NCBI GenBank assembly: GCA_902799705.1
Contig: CADCBP010000005.1
Location: 62,001 to 126,000 of the forward strand
From: an uncultured Bacteroidales bacterium
GTDB lineage: Bacteria; Bacteroidota; Bacteroidia; Bacteroidales; Paludibacteraceae
Direction of reading: 5' to 3'
DNA: 64,000 nucleotides
Positions 15,973 through 26,184 of the stretch are shown here, in pieces (within the stretch, counting starts at the first letter, position 1; each line of letters begins with the position of its first letter). Both the position numbers and the translations under genes were made by a program. Under the pieces are notes generated by a model that had not been told where the DNA came from, searched no databases, and worked only from the letters and a program-made list of their open reading frames with translations.

Positions 15973-16305
15973 ATGGCACATATTGAGCCAATGACCCACA
16001 TCGATTCGATGAAGGGTAAGTACGCTAAAACAGATAAGGTGTACACAAAAGTTCGTAAGTTTGATGAACGTACAATCGGTGTTCGTCTCAAGCATCCTGT
16101 GACTAACGAACCGCCTTCAGCAGCGCAGCAAACCGTGCAAGAAAAGTTCTTAACGATTCAAGCACAAGTAAAAACTGCTTTGGCAGATGCCGAGCAAAAA
16201 GCCGCGCTTATGGCAGAGTGGCAGAAGCAACGCAAGTGCAAAACACTACGTGGCTATGCTTTCCGCAAATTCTACAAACAGTCATTAACCCCTGAAAATC
16301 CTTAA
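15973..16305 (+). CDS. small conserved protein, paralogue B
   Basis: 110 residues, second member of the local family with the genes at 8166 and 16312. N-terminus MAHIEPMTHIDSMKGKYAKT, then a basic strand region (VYTKVRKFDERTIGVRLK), a proline turn (NEPPSAAQQ) and a long helical hairpin rich in Ala/Gln/Lys (about 45-85), ending in KTLRGYAFRKFYKQS. The protein is basic and could bind nucleic acid (inference). The next paralogue starts seven bases after its stop codon. Confidence 0.7.
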   Translation: MAHIEPMTHIDSMKGKYAKTDKVYTKVRKFDERTIGVRLKHPVTNEPPSAAQQTVQEKFLTIQAQVKTALADAEQKAALMAEWQKQRKCKTLRGYAFRKFYKQSLTPENP

Positions 16306-16311
16306 TGAGTT

Positions 16312-16695
16312 ATGGCACATGTAGAATGGAGCGCCGGTATCGATAGCGTATCCGGCGCACTGGCTAAGCCCAGTAAAACTGGTCAGCATTCGTGCGACAA
16401 GATGCTTCTCGGAACTCATCGCGTGGCTCCGACCTCCAACGATCAGTGTACGCGAATCTATCTTCGCAAGAAGCGGAAGCGCTCGACCGAGCCCTCAGCC
16501 AAGGAGCTGCGGATCCGTTCCCGCTTCACCGAGGTAGGCAACGCAGTACGCCTGCGCGCAAAAGACCTCATGCAGATCAATGCCGACCAGGCTGCGTTCC
16601 TCGCACAACGCGACCTGCCCGACGGCAAAAAGACCATGAAGGCCTACTTGTGGAAAGTCTGCGGTGACGCGTACGACGAGCAGCACGGAGCGTAA
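16312..16695 (+). CDS. small conserved protein, paralogue C
   Basis: 127 residues. It shares MAHVEWSAGIDSVSGALAK with the N-termini of paralogues A and B, then diverges in the middle (a Cys-containing, arginine-rich stretch LGTHRVAPTSNDQCTRIYLR) before a similar helical segment (LRIRSRFTEVGNAVRLRA) and a C-terminal KKTMKAYLWKVCGDAY. The tandem arrangement with B suggests duplication followed by divergence. It is richer in G+C than B, which argues against a very recent copy. No function known. Confidence 0.65.
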   Translation: MAHVEWSAGIDSVSGALAKPSKTGQHSCDKMLLGTHRVAPTSNDQCTRIYLRKKRKRSTEPSAKELRIRSRFTEVGNAVRLRAKDLMQINADQAAFLAQRDLPDGKKTMKAYLWKVCGDAYDEQHGA

Positions 16696-16720
16696 GCGAG
16701 CAAGGCTTGCGTGTAGCACA

Positions 16721-16754
16721 AGCGGAGTCCGCATTGCGGGCTCCGCTCTGTTTA
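16721..16754 (+). terminator. terminator after the paralogue B-C pair
   Basis: Interrupted stem AGCGGAG-t-CCGC, loop ATT, GCGG-g-CTCCGCT, followed by CTGTTTATT. The T-run is weak. The remaining bases to the promoter at 16900 hold no gene I can see. Confidence 0.65.
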
Positions 16755-16899
16755 TTGGCTGACGCCGTGTAGTGCGACCAAAGGTCGCGTTTAAACCGCC
16801 GAAGGCAATACACCCCATAAACTGCCGTCAGGCAATAAACGATATAAACGTGCAAAATTGTCCAAAAATCGCATAATTTTATAAATAAGTCATAATTTA

Positions 16900-16931
16900 T
16901 TTGCATATTAGAAAAAATCTTCGTACCTTTG
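16900..16931 (+). promoter_or_regulatory. promoter of the surface protein gene at 17027
   Basis: -33 TTTGCAT (from 16900) and -7 TACCTTTG (16924-16931) followed by CAGCG, with a leader of about 90 bases. Confidence 0.8.
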
Positions 16932-17026
16932 CAGCGTGAACTGGTATATAATAAAACGACATTTGGGTAAAAATGAACATTTTGTATTTCTAACTCACAT
17001 TATAAACCCTTTAATTTTTTCATCTT

Positions 17027-20000
17027 ATGAGGAGATTTTTTCTATTTATTTTCGCGGCATTGCTGACAAGTAATGTCTTCGCGTACAGTTATGCTCACCG
17101 GTATGTGGACCAAGTACCGGACGTCGGGCACTACACATGGTACCATGAATACACAAAGAATGGTGGTATTTGTTTCTACGACAAGTTCAGTCTGAGTGTC
17201 CCCGTAGATCGCTTGTACGTAATTCATATCTATGAGCGTATCCCCGGAAAGACCGGCATCGTCTATACCTACGATATGGACAACCCTGAGATGCGTTACT
17301 GGTATCACTATGGTGAAATCACCCCGCAGGGTTTCCGCTCTACTGAATTAGCTACTATGAGAGATTTAAATCATGTAGATTATGATTCTCCGGGAGGGAA
17401 TGTGTGTAAATATATAGGGGATAAAATGGAAGAACTCCGCCAAAAAGGCTACACCCATTTTCGTATTGCGATAGAGGTGCTTGGTCGAACCACCCAGTTG
17501 TCCAAATGGTATCCTGCAGAGACGGAAAACAGCAACGATATCGACAGAGGGCTTTTCCTGAACAATTACCTTGACGTGGACTTTCCGGCATGGATAAATA
17601 TTAGTCATTTCTTCGTTCCCGAGGAGGTTAGGTACGGCGACCAATTGTTGCTGGAAGGAATTATTAAGGCAAGCGGAAGTGTGAAATATAAATTCCAGGA
17701 GTGCGATAAATATGAGAAAGAATCAGGGAATTTCGTATGGAAGACAGTGAAATCCGGAAGTTTTACTACGGCAGAAGCCCGTGAGGGTCAGATGGTTCAA
17801 TACAAGCGTGTATTTACCGGAGACGGTGTAAAGCCGAATCATCTCTATCGTCTTCTCGTTACGGACATACTGACCGGCAAGTCCGACTCCACGGGCGAGC
17901 ATCTTGTCGTCCATAAATATGCGTGGGTGTACAATGATGGTGAGCCGGTCTATCGCCCTGCCGGAGAGAAGATAACCTTCCAGAAGCCGGCAGACTGTCA
18001 GGAGTACAGCTGGACCAGTGCCTGTCCGATGAGTTATACCGAAGATGGCAACTACATCGAATATACCATGCCGGCTTGCAATGTGTGGTTCGATGACAAG
18101 ACCCCGAAATACACAGTTAAGTTCCTCAACGCCGATTACAGTCTTCTCAAGAGCGTTGAGGTAGCGTGTGGTGAAGATGCTACGGACTTGGCTCCGACGC
18201 CGACCATGGGTGATTATACTTTCATCGGTTGGAACAAGGACCTGACGAACGTACACAGTAGTTTCTCCGCTGTTGCCAAATACGACATCGGCGATAACTA
18301 CTGGTTGAACGCTTATGTTACCGGCCATAAGAACGAGGTCTTCCCGTTCGCCGGAATGGAGAAGAACGATGCCCGCGCTATGGTAGGCGACAAGGTCATC
18401 GTGACAGCAGATGTCTTTGCATCAGCTAAGGCAGGCGTTTATTATGAGACGGCTCCATGGAACAGCAGCGAGCAACGCTTCCTTTGGGATCCTAATAGCG
18501 GAAAGAAAGTAGGGGACTACAACGATCCGAACCAAGAGCGTTTCTTCGACCAGGAGATTTCGATTGCTTATGATGCCAACACCCAATTTGTTCATCCGTT
18601 CGAGTACAAGGTAGGCGTGCGTTTCTATATAATGCTCGCGGGCGTGAAGGTGTATAGCGATCCGGTAGAGATTGATGTATGCTATCCGATGACGATCACC
18701 AGTCTCACGGGTGACAGTATCTTTGCTGAGAACGCCGATGGCGATTTTGTACAAGATCTCACGGCTATGATCCCTGCCCGCTACCACGATACGATTCGCG
18801 TGTTTGGTATCAACGGCGCTGGAGGCGGCTGTCTCAGTTTTGCCCGCGTGCTCTATCCTTCGCGTTCGTTAGACAACGGCGTAGATGAGCAAGGCCAGGC
18901 ATATTTTGTCTGCCCGGGTGAGACCGAGACCATCAATGTGGATGCTGTCAAGAAACTCATCGTCTTCGATGGTGTGTATGGCAACGGCTATCCGAAACAA
19001 CTCGACTTCACGGCCGAAGGATTCGGTAAACTCAACGGCTATTACGGCGAGGTAGTAACCTGCGGCGGAAGTATCCAGCATATGCCGGAAGACCCGGAGG
19101 AAGAAGGCGCTGTCTTCTTGGGTTGGCAGGCTTGGAATAACGACTATGCAGATGATGACTATCTCCATGTACCCGCTATCGATGATAACATCCTCGGTTT
19201 CACCGCGCAGTTTGAGTATCTGCCGGAAGTACCGCAATACCAAGTTCGTTTCTACGGAAAAGATGGTGCTCCGCTCTTGAAAGACACCCTCATTAACGAA
19301 GGCGAGAACGCCGTTCCACCGGCAGCACCGGAGGTTGACGGGTATCACTTCACCGGCTGGGACAAGGACTACAACACCATCACTGCCGATGTGGATATCA
19401 CCGCTATCTACGGACAGGATGCCAAGACGTGGTATGTTCATTTCTACGATTTATCAGATGCTTCTTCAGGATACGATGTTCATACCACGGTGATTGTAGC
19501 GGACGGCGAGGCTGCCGTAGGCCCTGAACCGATAGCGAAAGAAGGCTATTCATTCGCATTCTGGTGCTTGGAAGGCGGTTCGTTCTACAACCATCCGGCC
19601 GACCCGGATCGTTACAAACCAGCAGATTTGAGTCATATCACACAGCATATGGCCGTATTCTCTAAATGGGATGTAGCGCAATATACGGTGACCTTCAACG
19701 TGGATGGCAAGCGGATATTGAGCAGATATATCAGTCATGGCTCTACCGTGACATCTTATGCCAACGATGCAGCTAAATATTTTGATCAATACAAGCCGGC
19801 AACAGAGTCAGAGGTTTACACGTTTACCGGTTGGACTCCCGAACTGGCACCTGTAACTGCCGATGTTGACTATGAGGCGGTTTACACCACAGCTCCGCGC
19901 AAGTACACTGTTTATTTCCAGAACTGGGATCATGTGCTGATTGACGAGCAACAGGTAGAGTACGGCAAGGCAGCACAAGCACCGGCTGACCCGACTCGCG

Positions 20001-20746
20001 AAGGATATACCTTCGTCGGTTGGGACCGCGAATTCGACAATATCATCGCTAACATGACAGTGACGGCCCTCTTCGAGAAGAATAAAGAAAACGTCACCTC
20101 CGGTATATGCGGAAAAGACGGAGAAGGCAACCTCGCCGATAACCTCACCTGGTCTTTTGACCCTGAAACCGGAACTCTCACCATCGAAGGTTCGGGAGAG
20201 ATGATGGACTACGGCTGGTACCCGGATGAGGCACCGTGGATCTTCTATATTTACAAGATTCAGAAAGTAGTGCTGCCGAAAGGCATGACAACCATCGGAG
20301 ACTATGCATTCGCAAGCTGCTGTGTGCTGACCGATGTGAATATACCCAACACCGTTATAACTATCGGCGAATCGGCGTTCGAGAGTTGCTATAGTTTGGC
20401 GGCTATCACGATTCCGAGCAGCGTAGTAAGCCTTGGCGGCGGCGCGTTCTGGGAGTGCACCAATCTGAAGTCGATTACGGACCTTGCCGTTACACCGCAA
20501 GTGCTGGGCGAGGGCGTCTTCGAATATGTTGATCAGCCGAACTGCAAACTGTATGTTCCGAGCGGCGCGGTTGAGGCATACAAAGCAGCAGAGGTATGGA
20601 AAGAGTTTGATATTCAGGTTGCGCAAGGTATCGAAGATATCGTTGTTCCTGCGGACAAGGCAGAGAAAGTGCTCATAGACGGCATTCTCTACATCGCCCT
20701 GCCTGACGGCAAGATATTCGACGCTCACGGCTTGCAAGTCAGGTAA
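17027..20746 (+). CDS. large secreted surface protein with InlB B-repeats and BspA-type leucine-rich repeats
   Basis: 1239 residues with a signal peptide (MRRFFLFIFAALLTSNVFA). Listeria-Bacteroides (InlB B) repeats with the usual F-x-GW core occur near 361-410 (YTFIGWNKDL), 738-795 (YHFTGWDKDY), 886-955 (YTFTGWTPEL) and 960-1016 (YTFVGWDREF). A BspA-like leucine-rich block follows at about 1040-1200, with units such as TTIGDYAFASC and ITIGESAFESC. The last about 26 residues (from KVLIDGILYIALPDGK to the end) form a tail shared with the 2013-residue protein at 46601, likely a cell-surface sorting or anchoring signal. Such proteins bind host or matrix ligands or other cells; the ligand is unknown. 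Transcribed alone. Confidence 0.85.
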   Translation: MRRFFLFIFAALLTSNVFAYSYAHRYVDQVPDVGHYTWYHEYTKNGGICFYDKFSLSVPVDRLYVIHIYERIPGKTGIVYTYDMDNPEMRYWYHYGEITPQGFRSTELATMRDLNHVDYDSPGGNVCKYIGDKMEELRQKGYTHFRIAIEVLGRTTQLSKWYPAETENSNDIDRGLFLNNYLDVDFPAWINISHFFVPEEVRYGDQLLLEGIIKASGSVKYKFQECDKYEKESGNFVWKTVKSGSFTTAEAREGQMVQYKRVFTGDGVKPNHLYRLLVTDILTGKSDSTGEHLVVHKYAWVYNDGEPVYRPAGEKITFQKPADCQEYSWTSACPMSYTEDGNYIEYTMPACNVWFDDKTPKYTVKFLNADYSLLKSVEVACGEDATDLAPTPTMGDYTFIGWNKDLTNVHSSFSAVAKYDIGDNYWLNAYVTGHKNEVFPFAGMEKNDARAMVGDKVIVTADVFASAKAGVYYETAPWNSSEQRFLWDPNSGKKVGDYNDPNQERFFDQEISIAYDANTQFVHPFEYKVGVRFYIMLAGVKVYSDPVEIDVCYPMTITSLTGDSIFAENADGDFVQDLTAMIPARYHDTIRVFGINGAGGGCLSFARVLYPSRSLDNGVDEQGQAYFVCPGETETINVDAVKKLIVFDGVYGNGYPKQLDFTAEGFGKLNGYYGEVVTCGGSIQHMPEDPEEEGAVFLGWQAWNNDYADDDYLHVPAIDDNILGFTAQFEYLPEVPQYQVRFYGKDGAPLLKDTLINEGENAVPPAAPEVDGYHFTGWDKDYNTITADVDITAIYGQDAKTWYVHFYDLSDASSGYDVHTTVIVADGEAAVGPEPIAKEGYSFAFWCLEGGSFYNHPADPDRYKPADLSHITQHMAVFSKWDVAQYTVTFNVDGKRILSRYISHGSTVTSYANDAAKYFDQYKPATESEVYTFTGWTPELAPVTADVDYEAVYTTAPRKYTVYFQNWDHVLIDEQQVEYGKAAQAPADPTREGYTFVGWDREFDNIIANMTVTALFEKNKENVTSGICGKDGEGNLADNLTWSFDPETGTLTIEGSGEMMDYGWYPDEAPWIFYIYKIQKVVLPKGMTTIGDYAFASCCVLTDVNIPNTVITIGESAFESCYSLAAITIPSSVVSLGGGAFWECTNLKSITDLAVTPQVLGEGVFEYVDQPNCKLYVPSGAVEAYKAAEVWKEFDIQVAQGIEDIVVPADKAEKVLIDGILYIALPDGKIFDAHGLQVR

Positions 20747-20767
20747 CAACAACTCAAACGAAACGTC

Positions 20768-20794
20768 AAAGGAGTCCTTCGGGGCTCCTTTTTT
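20768..20794 (+). terminator. terminator after the 17027 gene
   Basis: AAGGAG stem with CTCCTT around a TTCG-type loop, followed by six T; 21 bases after the stop codon. Confidence 0.85.
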
Positions 20795-20825
20795 CATGTC
20801 AAATAACCAACTACATTTTACAACA

Positions 20826-21017
20826 ATGACCAAGTATCAATTTCTGCTCTATTACCCGCAATGGATGGCGTATTACGAGTTTTATTGCGAACATAGCACG
20901 ATGAGTTATACCGAACTGTCGTGCTATTTTTGCGTAACAAGAAGCACTATTTACCTAGCCGTTCAGTTCATGAAATCCTCCCATCCGGAGACCGTTCCAA
21001 AACTGCGGAACGCATAA
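20826..21017 (+). CDS. small protein with a helix-turn-helix-like segment
   Basis: 63 residues from ATG 20826; an in-frame ATG at 20796 lies inside the terminator's flank and is less likely. The sequence starts MTKYQFLLYYPQWMAYYEF and contains MSYTELSCYFCVTRSTIYLA, which fits a helix-turn-helix: helix, turn at CVT, recognition helix RSTIYLAVQFM. The C-terminus is short. The 3' region continues open in another frame to 21115 (ending in a Lys-rich tail), so a frameshift may have shortened it. No promoter is obvious. It could be a small regulator or a remnant. Confidence 0.4.
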   Translation: MTKYQFLLYYPQWMAYYEFYCEHSTMSYTELSCYFCVTRSTIYLAVQFMKSSHPETVPKLRNA

Positions 21018-21516
21018 TCCGAATAATAGCAATACCTTTGTCGTCGGAAACGGCAATTCATGACTTCTTAGCCGCAAAAGAACAAACAAAAGAAAAGAAG
21101 CAAAAGAAAAAATAAGGACAAGACAGGACATGTTAAAGTTTAAAGTATAAAGGTGACCTAAGAGGCGACAAGCGGATATATACGGGATAAAATCCCTAAC
21201 AATAAACAAAGTCAGGCGCAGGATACAATCACGCACTAACGGACGAAGGGGATGAAAGGGGGGATGTGCCTCTGAGTTGCCTCCGAGTTGCCTCCGAGAT
21301 GCCTCCGAGATGCCTCTGAGATGCCTCCGATATCTATTTTGTAACATATTAATAATGAAGAGATTATGAAACAATCAAAAAAGCAAAAAAATGAGTGCTC
21401 AAGAAGAGGCTCAATGGCGCAAGGCTCAGCAGCAAGCACAACGTAGCGGCATCGTATTGACGCGTCGCAAGAGATAGAATAAAATTCTATTTTGCTAAAA
21501 TTTTTCGCTCTAAAAC
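21018..21516. other. intergenic region with an 11-bp repeat array
   Basis: No convincing gene. A TACCTTTG box occurs at 21033-21040, but without a -33 partner. The main feature is the array at 21268-21333. Short frames exist (for example 28 codons at 21391-21477), but they lack a ribosome binding site. Confidence 0.55.
21268..21333. repeat. 11-bp tandem array, six units
   Basis: Six contiguous units of consensus GCCTCYGAGWT (the last ends GATAT). Variation is limited to three positions, so the array is recent or under selection. It sits about 180 bases upstream of the -33 box of the gene at 21570. Confidence 0.9.
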
Positions 21517-21547
21517 TTGCGTATGTGCAATTTTTGTTGTACTTTTG
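21517..21547 (+). promoter_or_regulatory. promoter of the 21570 gene
   Basis: -33 CTTGCG (TTG 21517-21519) and -7 TACTTTTG (21540-21547) followed by CAGCCGC. It fixes the downstream start at 21570, because the earlier start at 21492 would lie upstream of the promoter. Confidence 0.8.
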
Positions 21548-21569
21548 CAGCCGCAAAATCAATGAATCT

Positions 21570-21986
21570 ATGTACCACTTTGAATTAGTAAACTTACGCA
21601 CCGGCGAGACAGGCGAAATGGCCATTCTGGATGATATGACCATCGAGGATTTCTGCCGTAACCTGCGTTGCGAGATGGGTTTACCCTACACCCTCGGCTC
21701 GCGTGGACACCTCATCATCGACAAACAGAACCGCATCTTCATGCAGGACATGGAGGTGATCGCGGAGCATGTCGATATGCTATGGGAAGGCGCCGATGAC
21801 CCGAACGACCCGGACAAAGAAGGAGCCATATACGATGAGACATCCTATTTCCCGGAGGACAAACACACGCTCCAAGACCTGTTCCCGCAAGTGGGAGCGG
21901 ACGTCCTGTACGGCCAGGACTATGACCGTATCGGCTGCAAACTGATAGCAATCACCGAGGACAAGGAAGAAGAAAATTTCGAGTAA
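21570..21986 (+). CDS. small acidic protein, possibly PRiA4_ORF3-like
   Basis: 138 residues from ATG 21570. It starts MYHFELVNLRTGETGEMAIL and has a block DDMTIEDFCRNL, then a long acidic stretch and, near the end, TLQDLFPQVGADVLYGQDYD. The pattern of an N-terminal strand pair, a t-x-x-dl helix and a late L-x-D-L-(x)6-Y-x-Y-D element resembles plasmid pRiA4b ORF3-like proteins, whose role is not well defined. The aspartate-rich C-terminus would be very acidic. It is transcribed alone, from its own promoter to its own terminator. Confidence 0.6.
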   Translation: MYHFELVNLRTGETGEMAILDDMTIEDFCRNLRCEMGLPYTLGSRGHLIIDKQNRIFMQDMEVIAEHVDMLWEGADDPNDPDKEGAIYDETSYFPEDKHTLQDLFPQVGADVLYGQDYDRIGCKLIAITEDKEEENFE

Positions 21987-22037
21987 CACCCCGTCAGATC
22001 TTAGACATTAAATGGGGTAATAATTCCCAACAATTTT

Positions 22038-22067
22038 ACGCGCCTCACTCAACGGGGCGCGTTTTTT
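22038..22067 (+). terminator. terminator after the 21570 gene
   Basis: ACGCGCC stem with GGCGCGT and a run of T; 51 bases after the stop codon. Confidence 0.85.
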
Positions 22068-22179
22068 ATATTGTGTATCCATGTGATTCGATTTTGAGTG
22101 AGAGATAATATACATTTTTGAAATATGCAAATTTCAGGGACCGGAAAAGTAAAAAACAACAAAAAAAGAGCGCGGGCGC

Positions 22180-22210
22180 TTGCATATATCATTTTTTTAT
22201 TGTAATTTTG
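22180..22210 (+). promoter_or_regulatory. promoter of uxaB-uxaA
   Basis: -33 CTTGCAT (TTG 22180-22182) and -7 TAATTTTG (22203-22210) followed by CAGCGC. The A-rich leader of about 160 bases up to 22377 holds no gene or clear hairpin. Confidence 0.8.
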
Positions 22211-22376
22211 CAGCGCATTTATGTTGGGGGAAAAATCGGCGAATAGAAAAACAAACACAAATATACCTGCAGCAAATACAAAATACCATCATAAGGAGAA
22301 CACAAATACTCCACACCAATATTCTCAAGAAAAAGAATGCAACAATAAAAATTAATTCATTTAATACTTAAACATT

Positions 22377-23912
<1,536 letters not shown>

Positions 23913-23914
23913 GT

Positions 23915-23944
23915 GACAAAGGGACTAAGTACAAAGGACAAAGG
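23915..23944. repeat. degenerate 7-8-bp tandem array between uxaB and uxaA
   Basis: GACAAAGG, GACTAAGT, ACAAAGG, ACAAAGG in a row. The last copy ends seven bases before the uxaA start codon and supplies the AAAGGA-like ribosome binding site. Confidence 0.65.
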
Positions 23945-23951
23945 AAAATTT

Positions 23952-25433
23952 ATGACTAATATTCTAAAAATCAATCCGGCGGATAATGTGGTGGTAGCAA
24001 TACAACCACAGTCTGCCGGTGCGGTTATCGAAGTGGACGGCAAGCAGATCACCGTGTTGGAAGATGTGCCTGCAGGTCACAAGATAGCCATCAAAGATTT
24101 AGCCGAAGGCGAGAATGTCATCAAGTACGGTTTCCCGATCGGTCATGCCAAGGAGGCGAAGAAAGCCGGCTCCTGGATGAACGAGAACAACATCAAGACC
24201 AACCTCGCGGGTCTGCTCTCCTATGAGTACCACCCCAAAGAGGTCGTTCTCAATATCCCCGACGAGGGACGCACTTTTATGGGTTATCGTCGCAAAGACG
24301 GCCAGGTAGGTATCCGTAACGAGGTATGGATCATCCCGACCGTAGGCTGCGTCAACGGCATCATACAAAAATGCGCAGAGCGTTTACGTCAGGAGACGGG
24401 CGCGGACAATATCTTCGCCTTCACCCACAACTACGGTTGTTCACAGTTGGGTGACGACCACGAGAACACCAAGAAGATTCTCCGTGACATGATCCATCAC
24501 CCGAACGCAGGTGCCATCTTGGTAGTGAGCCTAGGATGCGAGAACAACCAGCCGGATGTATTCAAAGAATTCTGCGGTGAAATCGATGAAGACCGTGTAA
24601 AATTCGTAGTGACTCAAAAGATCGAGGGTGACGAAGTGGAATACTGCATGCCTATCTTGCGTGAGTTATACACGAAGACGCAACATGACAAACGTGTAGC
24701 GGTGCCGTTGAGCGAACTGCGTGTAGGTCTGAAATGCGGCGGCAGTGACGGTTTCAGCGGTATTACCGCCAACCCCTTGCTCGGTTGTCTGAGCGATTGG
24801 TTGGTAGCACAAGGAGGTACGACCGTGCTGACCGAAGTGCCGGAGATGTTCGGTGCCGAAACCATCCTGATGGACCGCTGTGCAAACAAAGAATTATTCG
24901 ATGAAACCGTACATTTGATTAACGATTTCAAGGATTATTTCCTGAGTCACGGCGAGCCTGTAGGCGAGAACCCGAGTCCGGGCAATAAAGCCGGTGGTAT
25001 CTCTACGCTTGAAGATAAAGCGTTGGGCTGCACACAAAAATGCGGCAAGTCTCTTGTTCGCGGCGTGTTGCCATACGGCGAGCGTTTACAGGTCAAAGGA
25101 CTCAATCTGTTGTCAGCCCCCGGAAATGACCTGGTAGCCTCGACAGCTCTGGCTTCCTGCGGTTGTCACATGGTACTCTTCACCACCGGGCGCGGCACGC
25201 CGTTCGGCACCTACGTTCCCACGATGAAGATCTCGACAAACTCGAACTTGGCGAAGAACAAACCTAATTGGATTGATTTCAACGCGGGTGTCATCGCCGA
25301 AGGCGAGCCGATGGAGCAGGTAGCAAAACGCTTTGCCGACTTCGTGATCGAGGTGGCTAACGGAGCGAAAACCAATAACGAGAAGAATGGTTATCACGAG
25401 ATAGCCATCTTTAAGAACGGTGTCACTCTTTAG
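23952..25433 (+). CDS. uxaA: altronate dehydratase
   Basis: 493 residues from ATG 23952, just after the repeat-derived ribosome binding site; the longer frame from 23913 would translate that repeat. It has an N-terminal SAF-like domain (about 1-90) followed by the UxaA core with YRRKDGQVGIRNEVWIIPTV, NYGCSQLGDDHENT and LKCGGSDGFSGITANP. It dehydrates D-altronate to 2-keto-3-deoxygluconate, joining galacturonate breakdown to the KDG route. The comF start codon lies inside its last codons. Confidence 0.93.
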   Translation: MTNILKINPADNVVVAIQPQSAGAVIEVDGKQITVLEDVPAGHKIAIKDLAEGENVIKYGFPIGHAKEAKKAGSWMNENNIKTNLAGLLSYEYHPKEVVLNIPDEGRTFMGYRRKDGQVGIRNEVWIIPTVGCVNGIIQKCAERLRQETGADNIFAFTHNYGCSQLGDDHENTKKILRDMIHHPNAGAILVVSLGCENNQPDVFKEFCGEIDEDRVKFVVTQKIEGDEVEYCMPILRELYTKTQHDKRVAVPLSELRVGLKCGGSDGFSGITANPLLGCLSDWLVAQGGTTVLTEVPEMFGAETILMDRCANKELFDETVHLINDFKDYFLSHGEPVGENPSPGNKAGGISTLEDKALGCTQKCGKSLVRGVLPYGERLQVKGLNLLSAPGNDLVASTALASCGCHMVLFTTGRGTPFGTYVPTMKISTNSNLAKNKPNWIDFNAGVIAEGEPMEQVAKRFADFVIEVANGAKTNNEKNGYHEIAIFKNGVTL

Positions 25434-26130
25434 TCTTCTTTTCCCGCGTGTATGCCCTATATGCGGGAGTTATGTGGGAGAGCAAGCCGAGCGCGGGCAG
25501 TTATGCGACGAGTGTGTCGCCAAGCTGCCCCGCACGGAGCAAGCCGCTGTGAGGGAGAACAGTACGGAAATGGCCTTATGGGGAGAAGCACACTCGAAGG
25601 CCGCCGCAAAGCGGGTGCATCACCTGGACCACGCTGCATCGTTTCTCTTCTATGAGAAAGAACATCCGATTCAATCGGCTATTCACAAGATGAAATATGC
25701 CGACCAACCCATGATCGGATATTGGTTGGGACGCTATGCGGCAAAGGAGATGTTATACGCGGATTTCTTCGATGAAATCGATGTTATTATCCCCATGCCG
25801 CTCCATCCGAGACGTCTGCGCGAGCGAGGTTACAACCAAGCGGAGTACATTGCGAAAGGAATCAGTGAAATAACAGACATTCCTGTTGATGTGACGCACG
25901 TCACGCGCGCTCGCAACACACCTAAGCAGGCCATGCAACGCGGAGAAGACCGCAAGGCAAATGTAGCCGACGCTTTTTCCGTCAACCATCCCGAGCAGAT
26001 GTACCATAAACATATACTGGTGGTGGATGACCTGATAACAACAGGCGAAACAATGCGCAGTTGTCTCAAAGCAATGAAGAAATTCAGAGGTGCAACATTC
26101 AGTGTCTTTGCCTTGTGCAAAGCACGTTAA
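25420..26130 (+). CDS. comF: ComF-family phosphoribosyltransferase-like protein
   Basis: 236 residues. Initiation is at GTG 25420, overlapping uxaA by 14 bases. The N-terminus has a four-cysteine zinc-binding motif, CPICG then CDEC. The C-terminal half is a phosphoribosyltransferase fold with the PRPP loop ILVVDDLITTGET near 204-216. ComF proteins take part in DNA uptake in competent bacteria; many non-competent Bacteroidota keep one with an unclear role. Its coupling to uxaA is probably positional, not functional. Confidence 0.88.
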   Translation: MSLFSLLFPRVCPICGSYVGEQAERGQLCDECVAKLPRTEQAAVRENSTEMALWGEAHSKAAAKRVHHLDHAASFLFYEKEHPIQSAIHKMKYADQPMIGYWLGRYAAKEMLYADFFDEIDVIIPMPLHPRRLRERGYNQAEYIAKGISEITDIPVDVTHVTRARNTPKQAMQRGEDRKANVADAFSVNHPEQMYHKHILVVDDLITTGETMRSCLKAMKKFRGATFSVFALCKAR

Positions 26131-26151
26131 ACTGTTAAGTTTTAAAAAATG

Positions 26152-26169
26152 GTTTCGATGCATCGAAAC
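26152..26169 (+). promoter_or_regulatory. 18-bp perfect palindrome before nadB
   Basis: GTTTCGATGCATCGAAAC, with no interruption, ends 15 bases before the nadB start codon. There is no T-run, so it is not a terminator. It could be an operator or a translation-blocking hairpin. Confidence 0.6.
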
Positions 26170-26184
26170 GATAAATAGTTAGTA

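Noticed and set aside
19808..20833. 341-codon frame antisense to the surface protein at 17027
   Set aside because: Composition and position fit a shadow of the repeat-rich coding strand; no start signals.
21033..21040. TACCTTTG box in the gap after the 20826 gene
   Set aside because: No TTG box at the right distance upstream and no gene directly downstream.
21268..21333. CRISPR array
   Set aside because: The unit is only 11 bp without spacers, and no cas genes are present in the window.
21391..21477. 28-codon frame (MSAQEEAQWRKAQQ...)
   Set aside because: No ribosome binding site or promoter before it and too short to judge; could be a remnant but is not supported.
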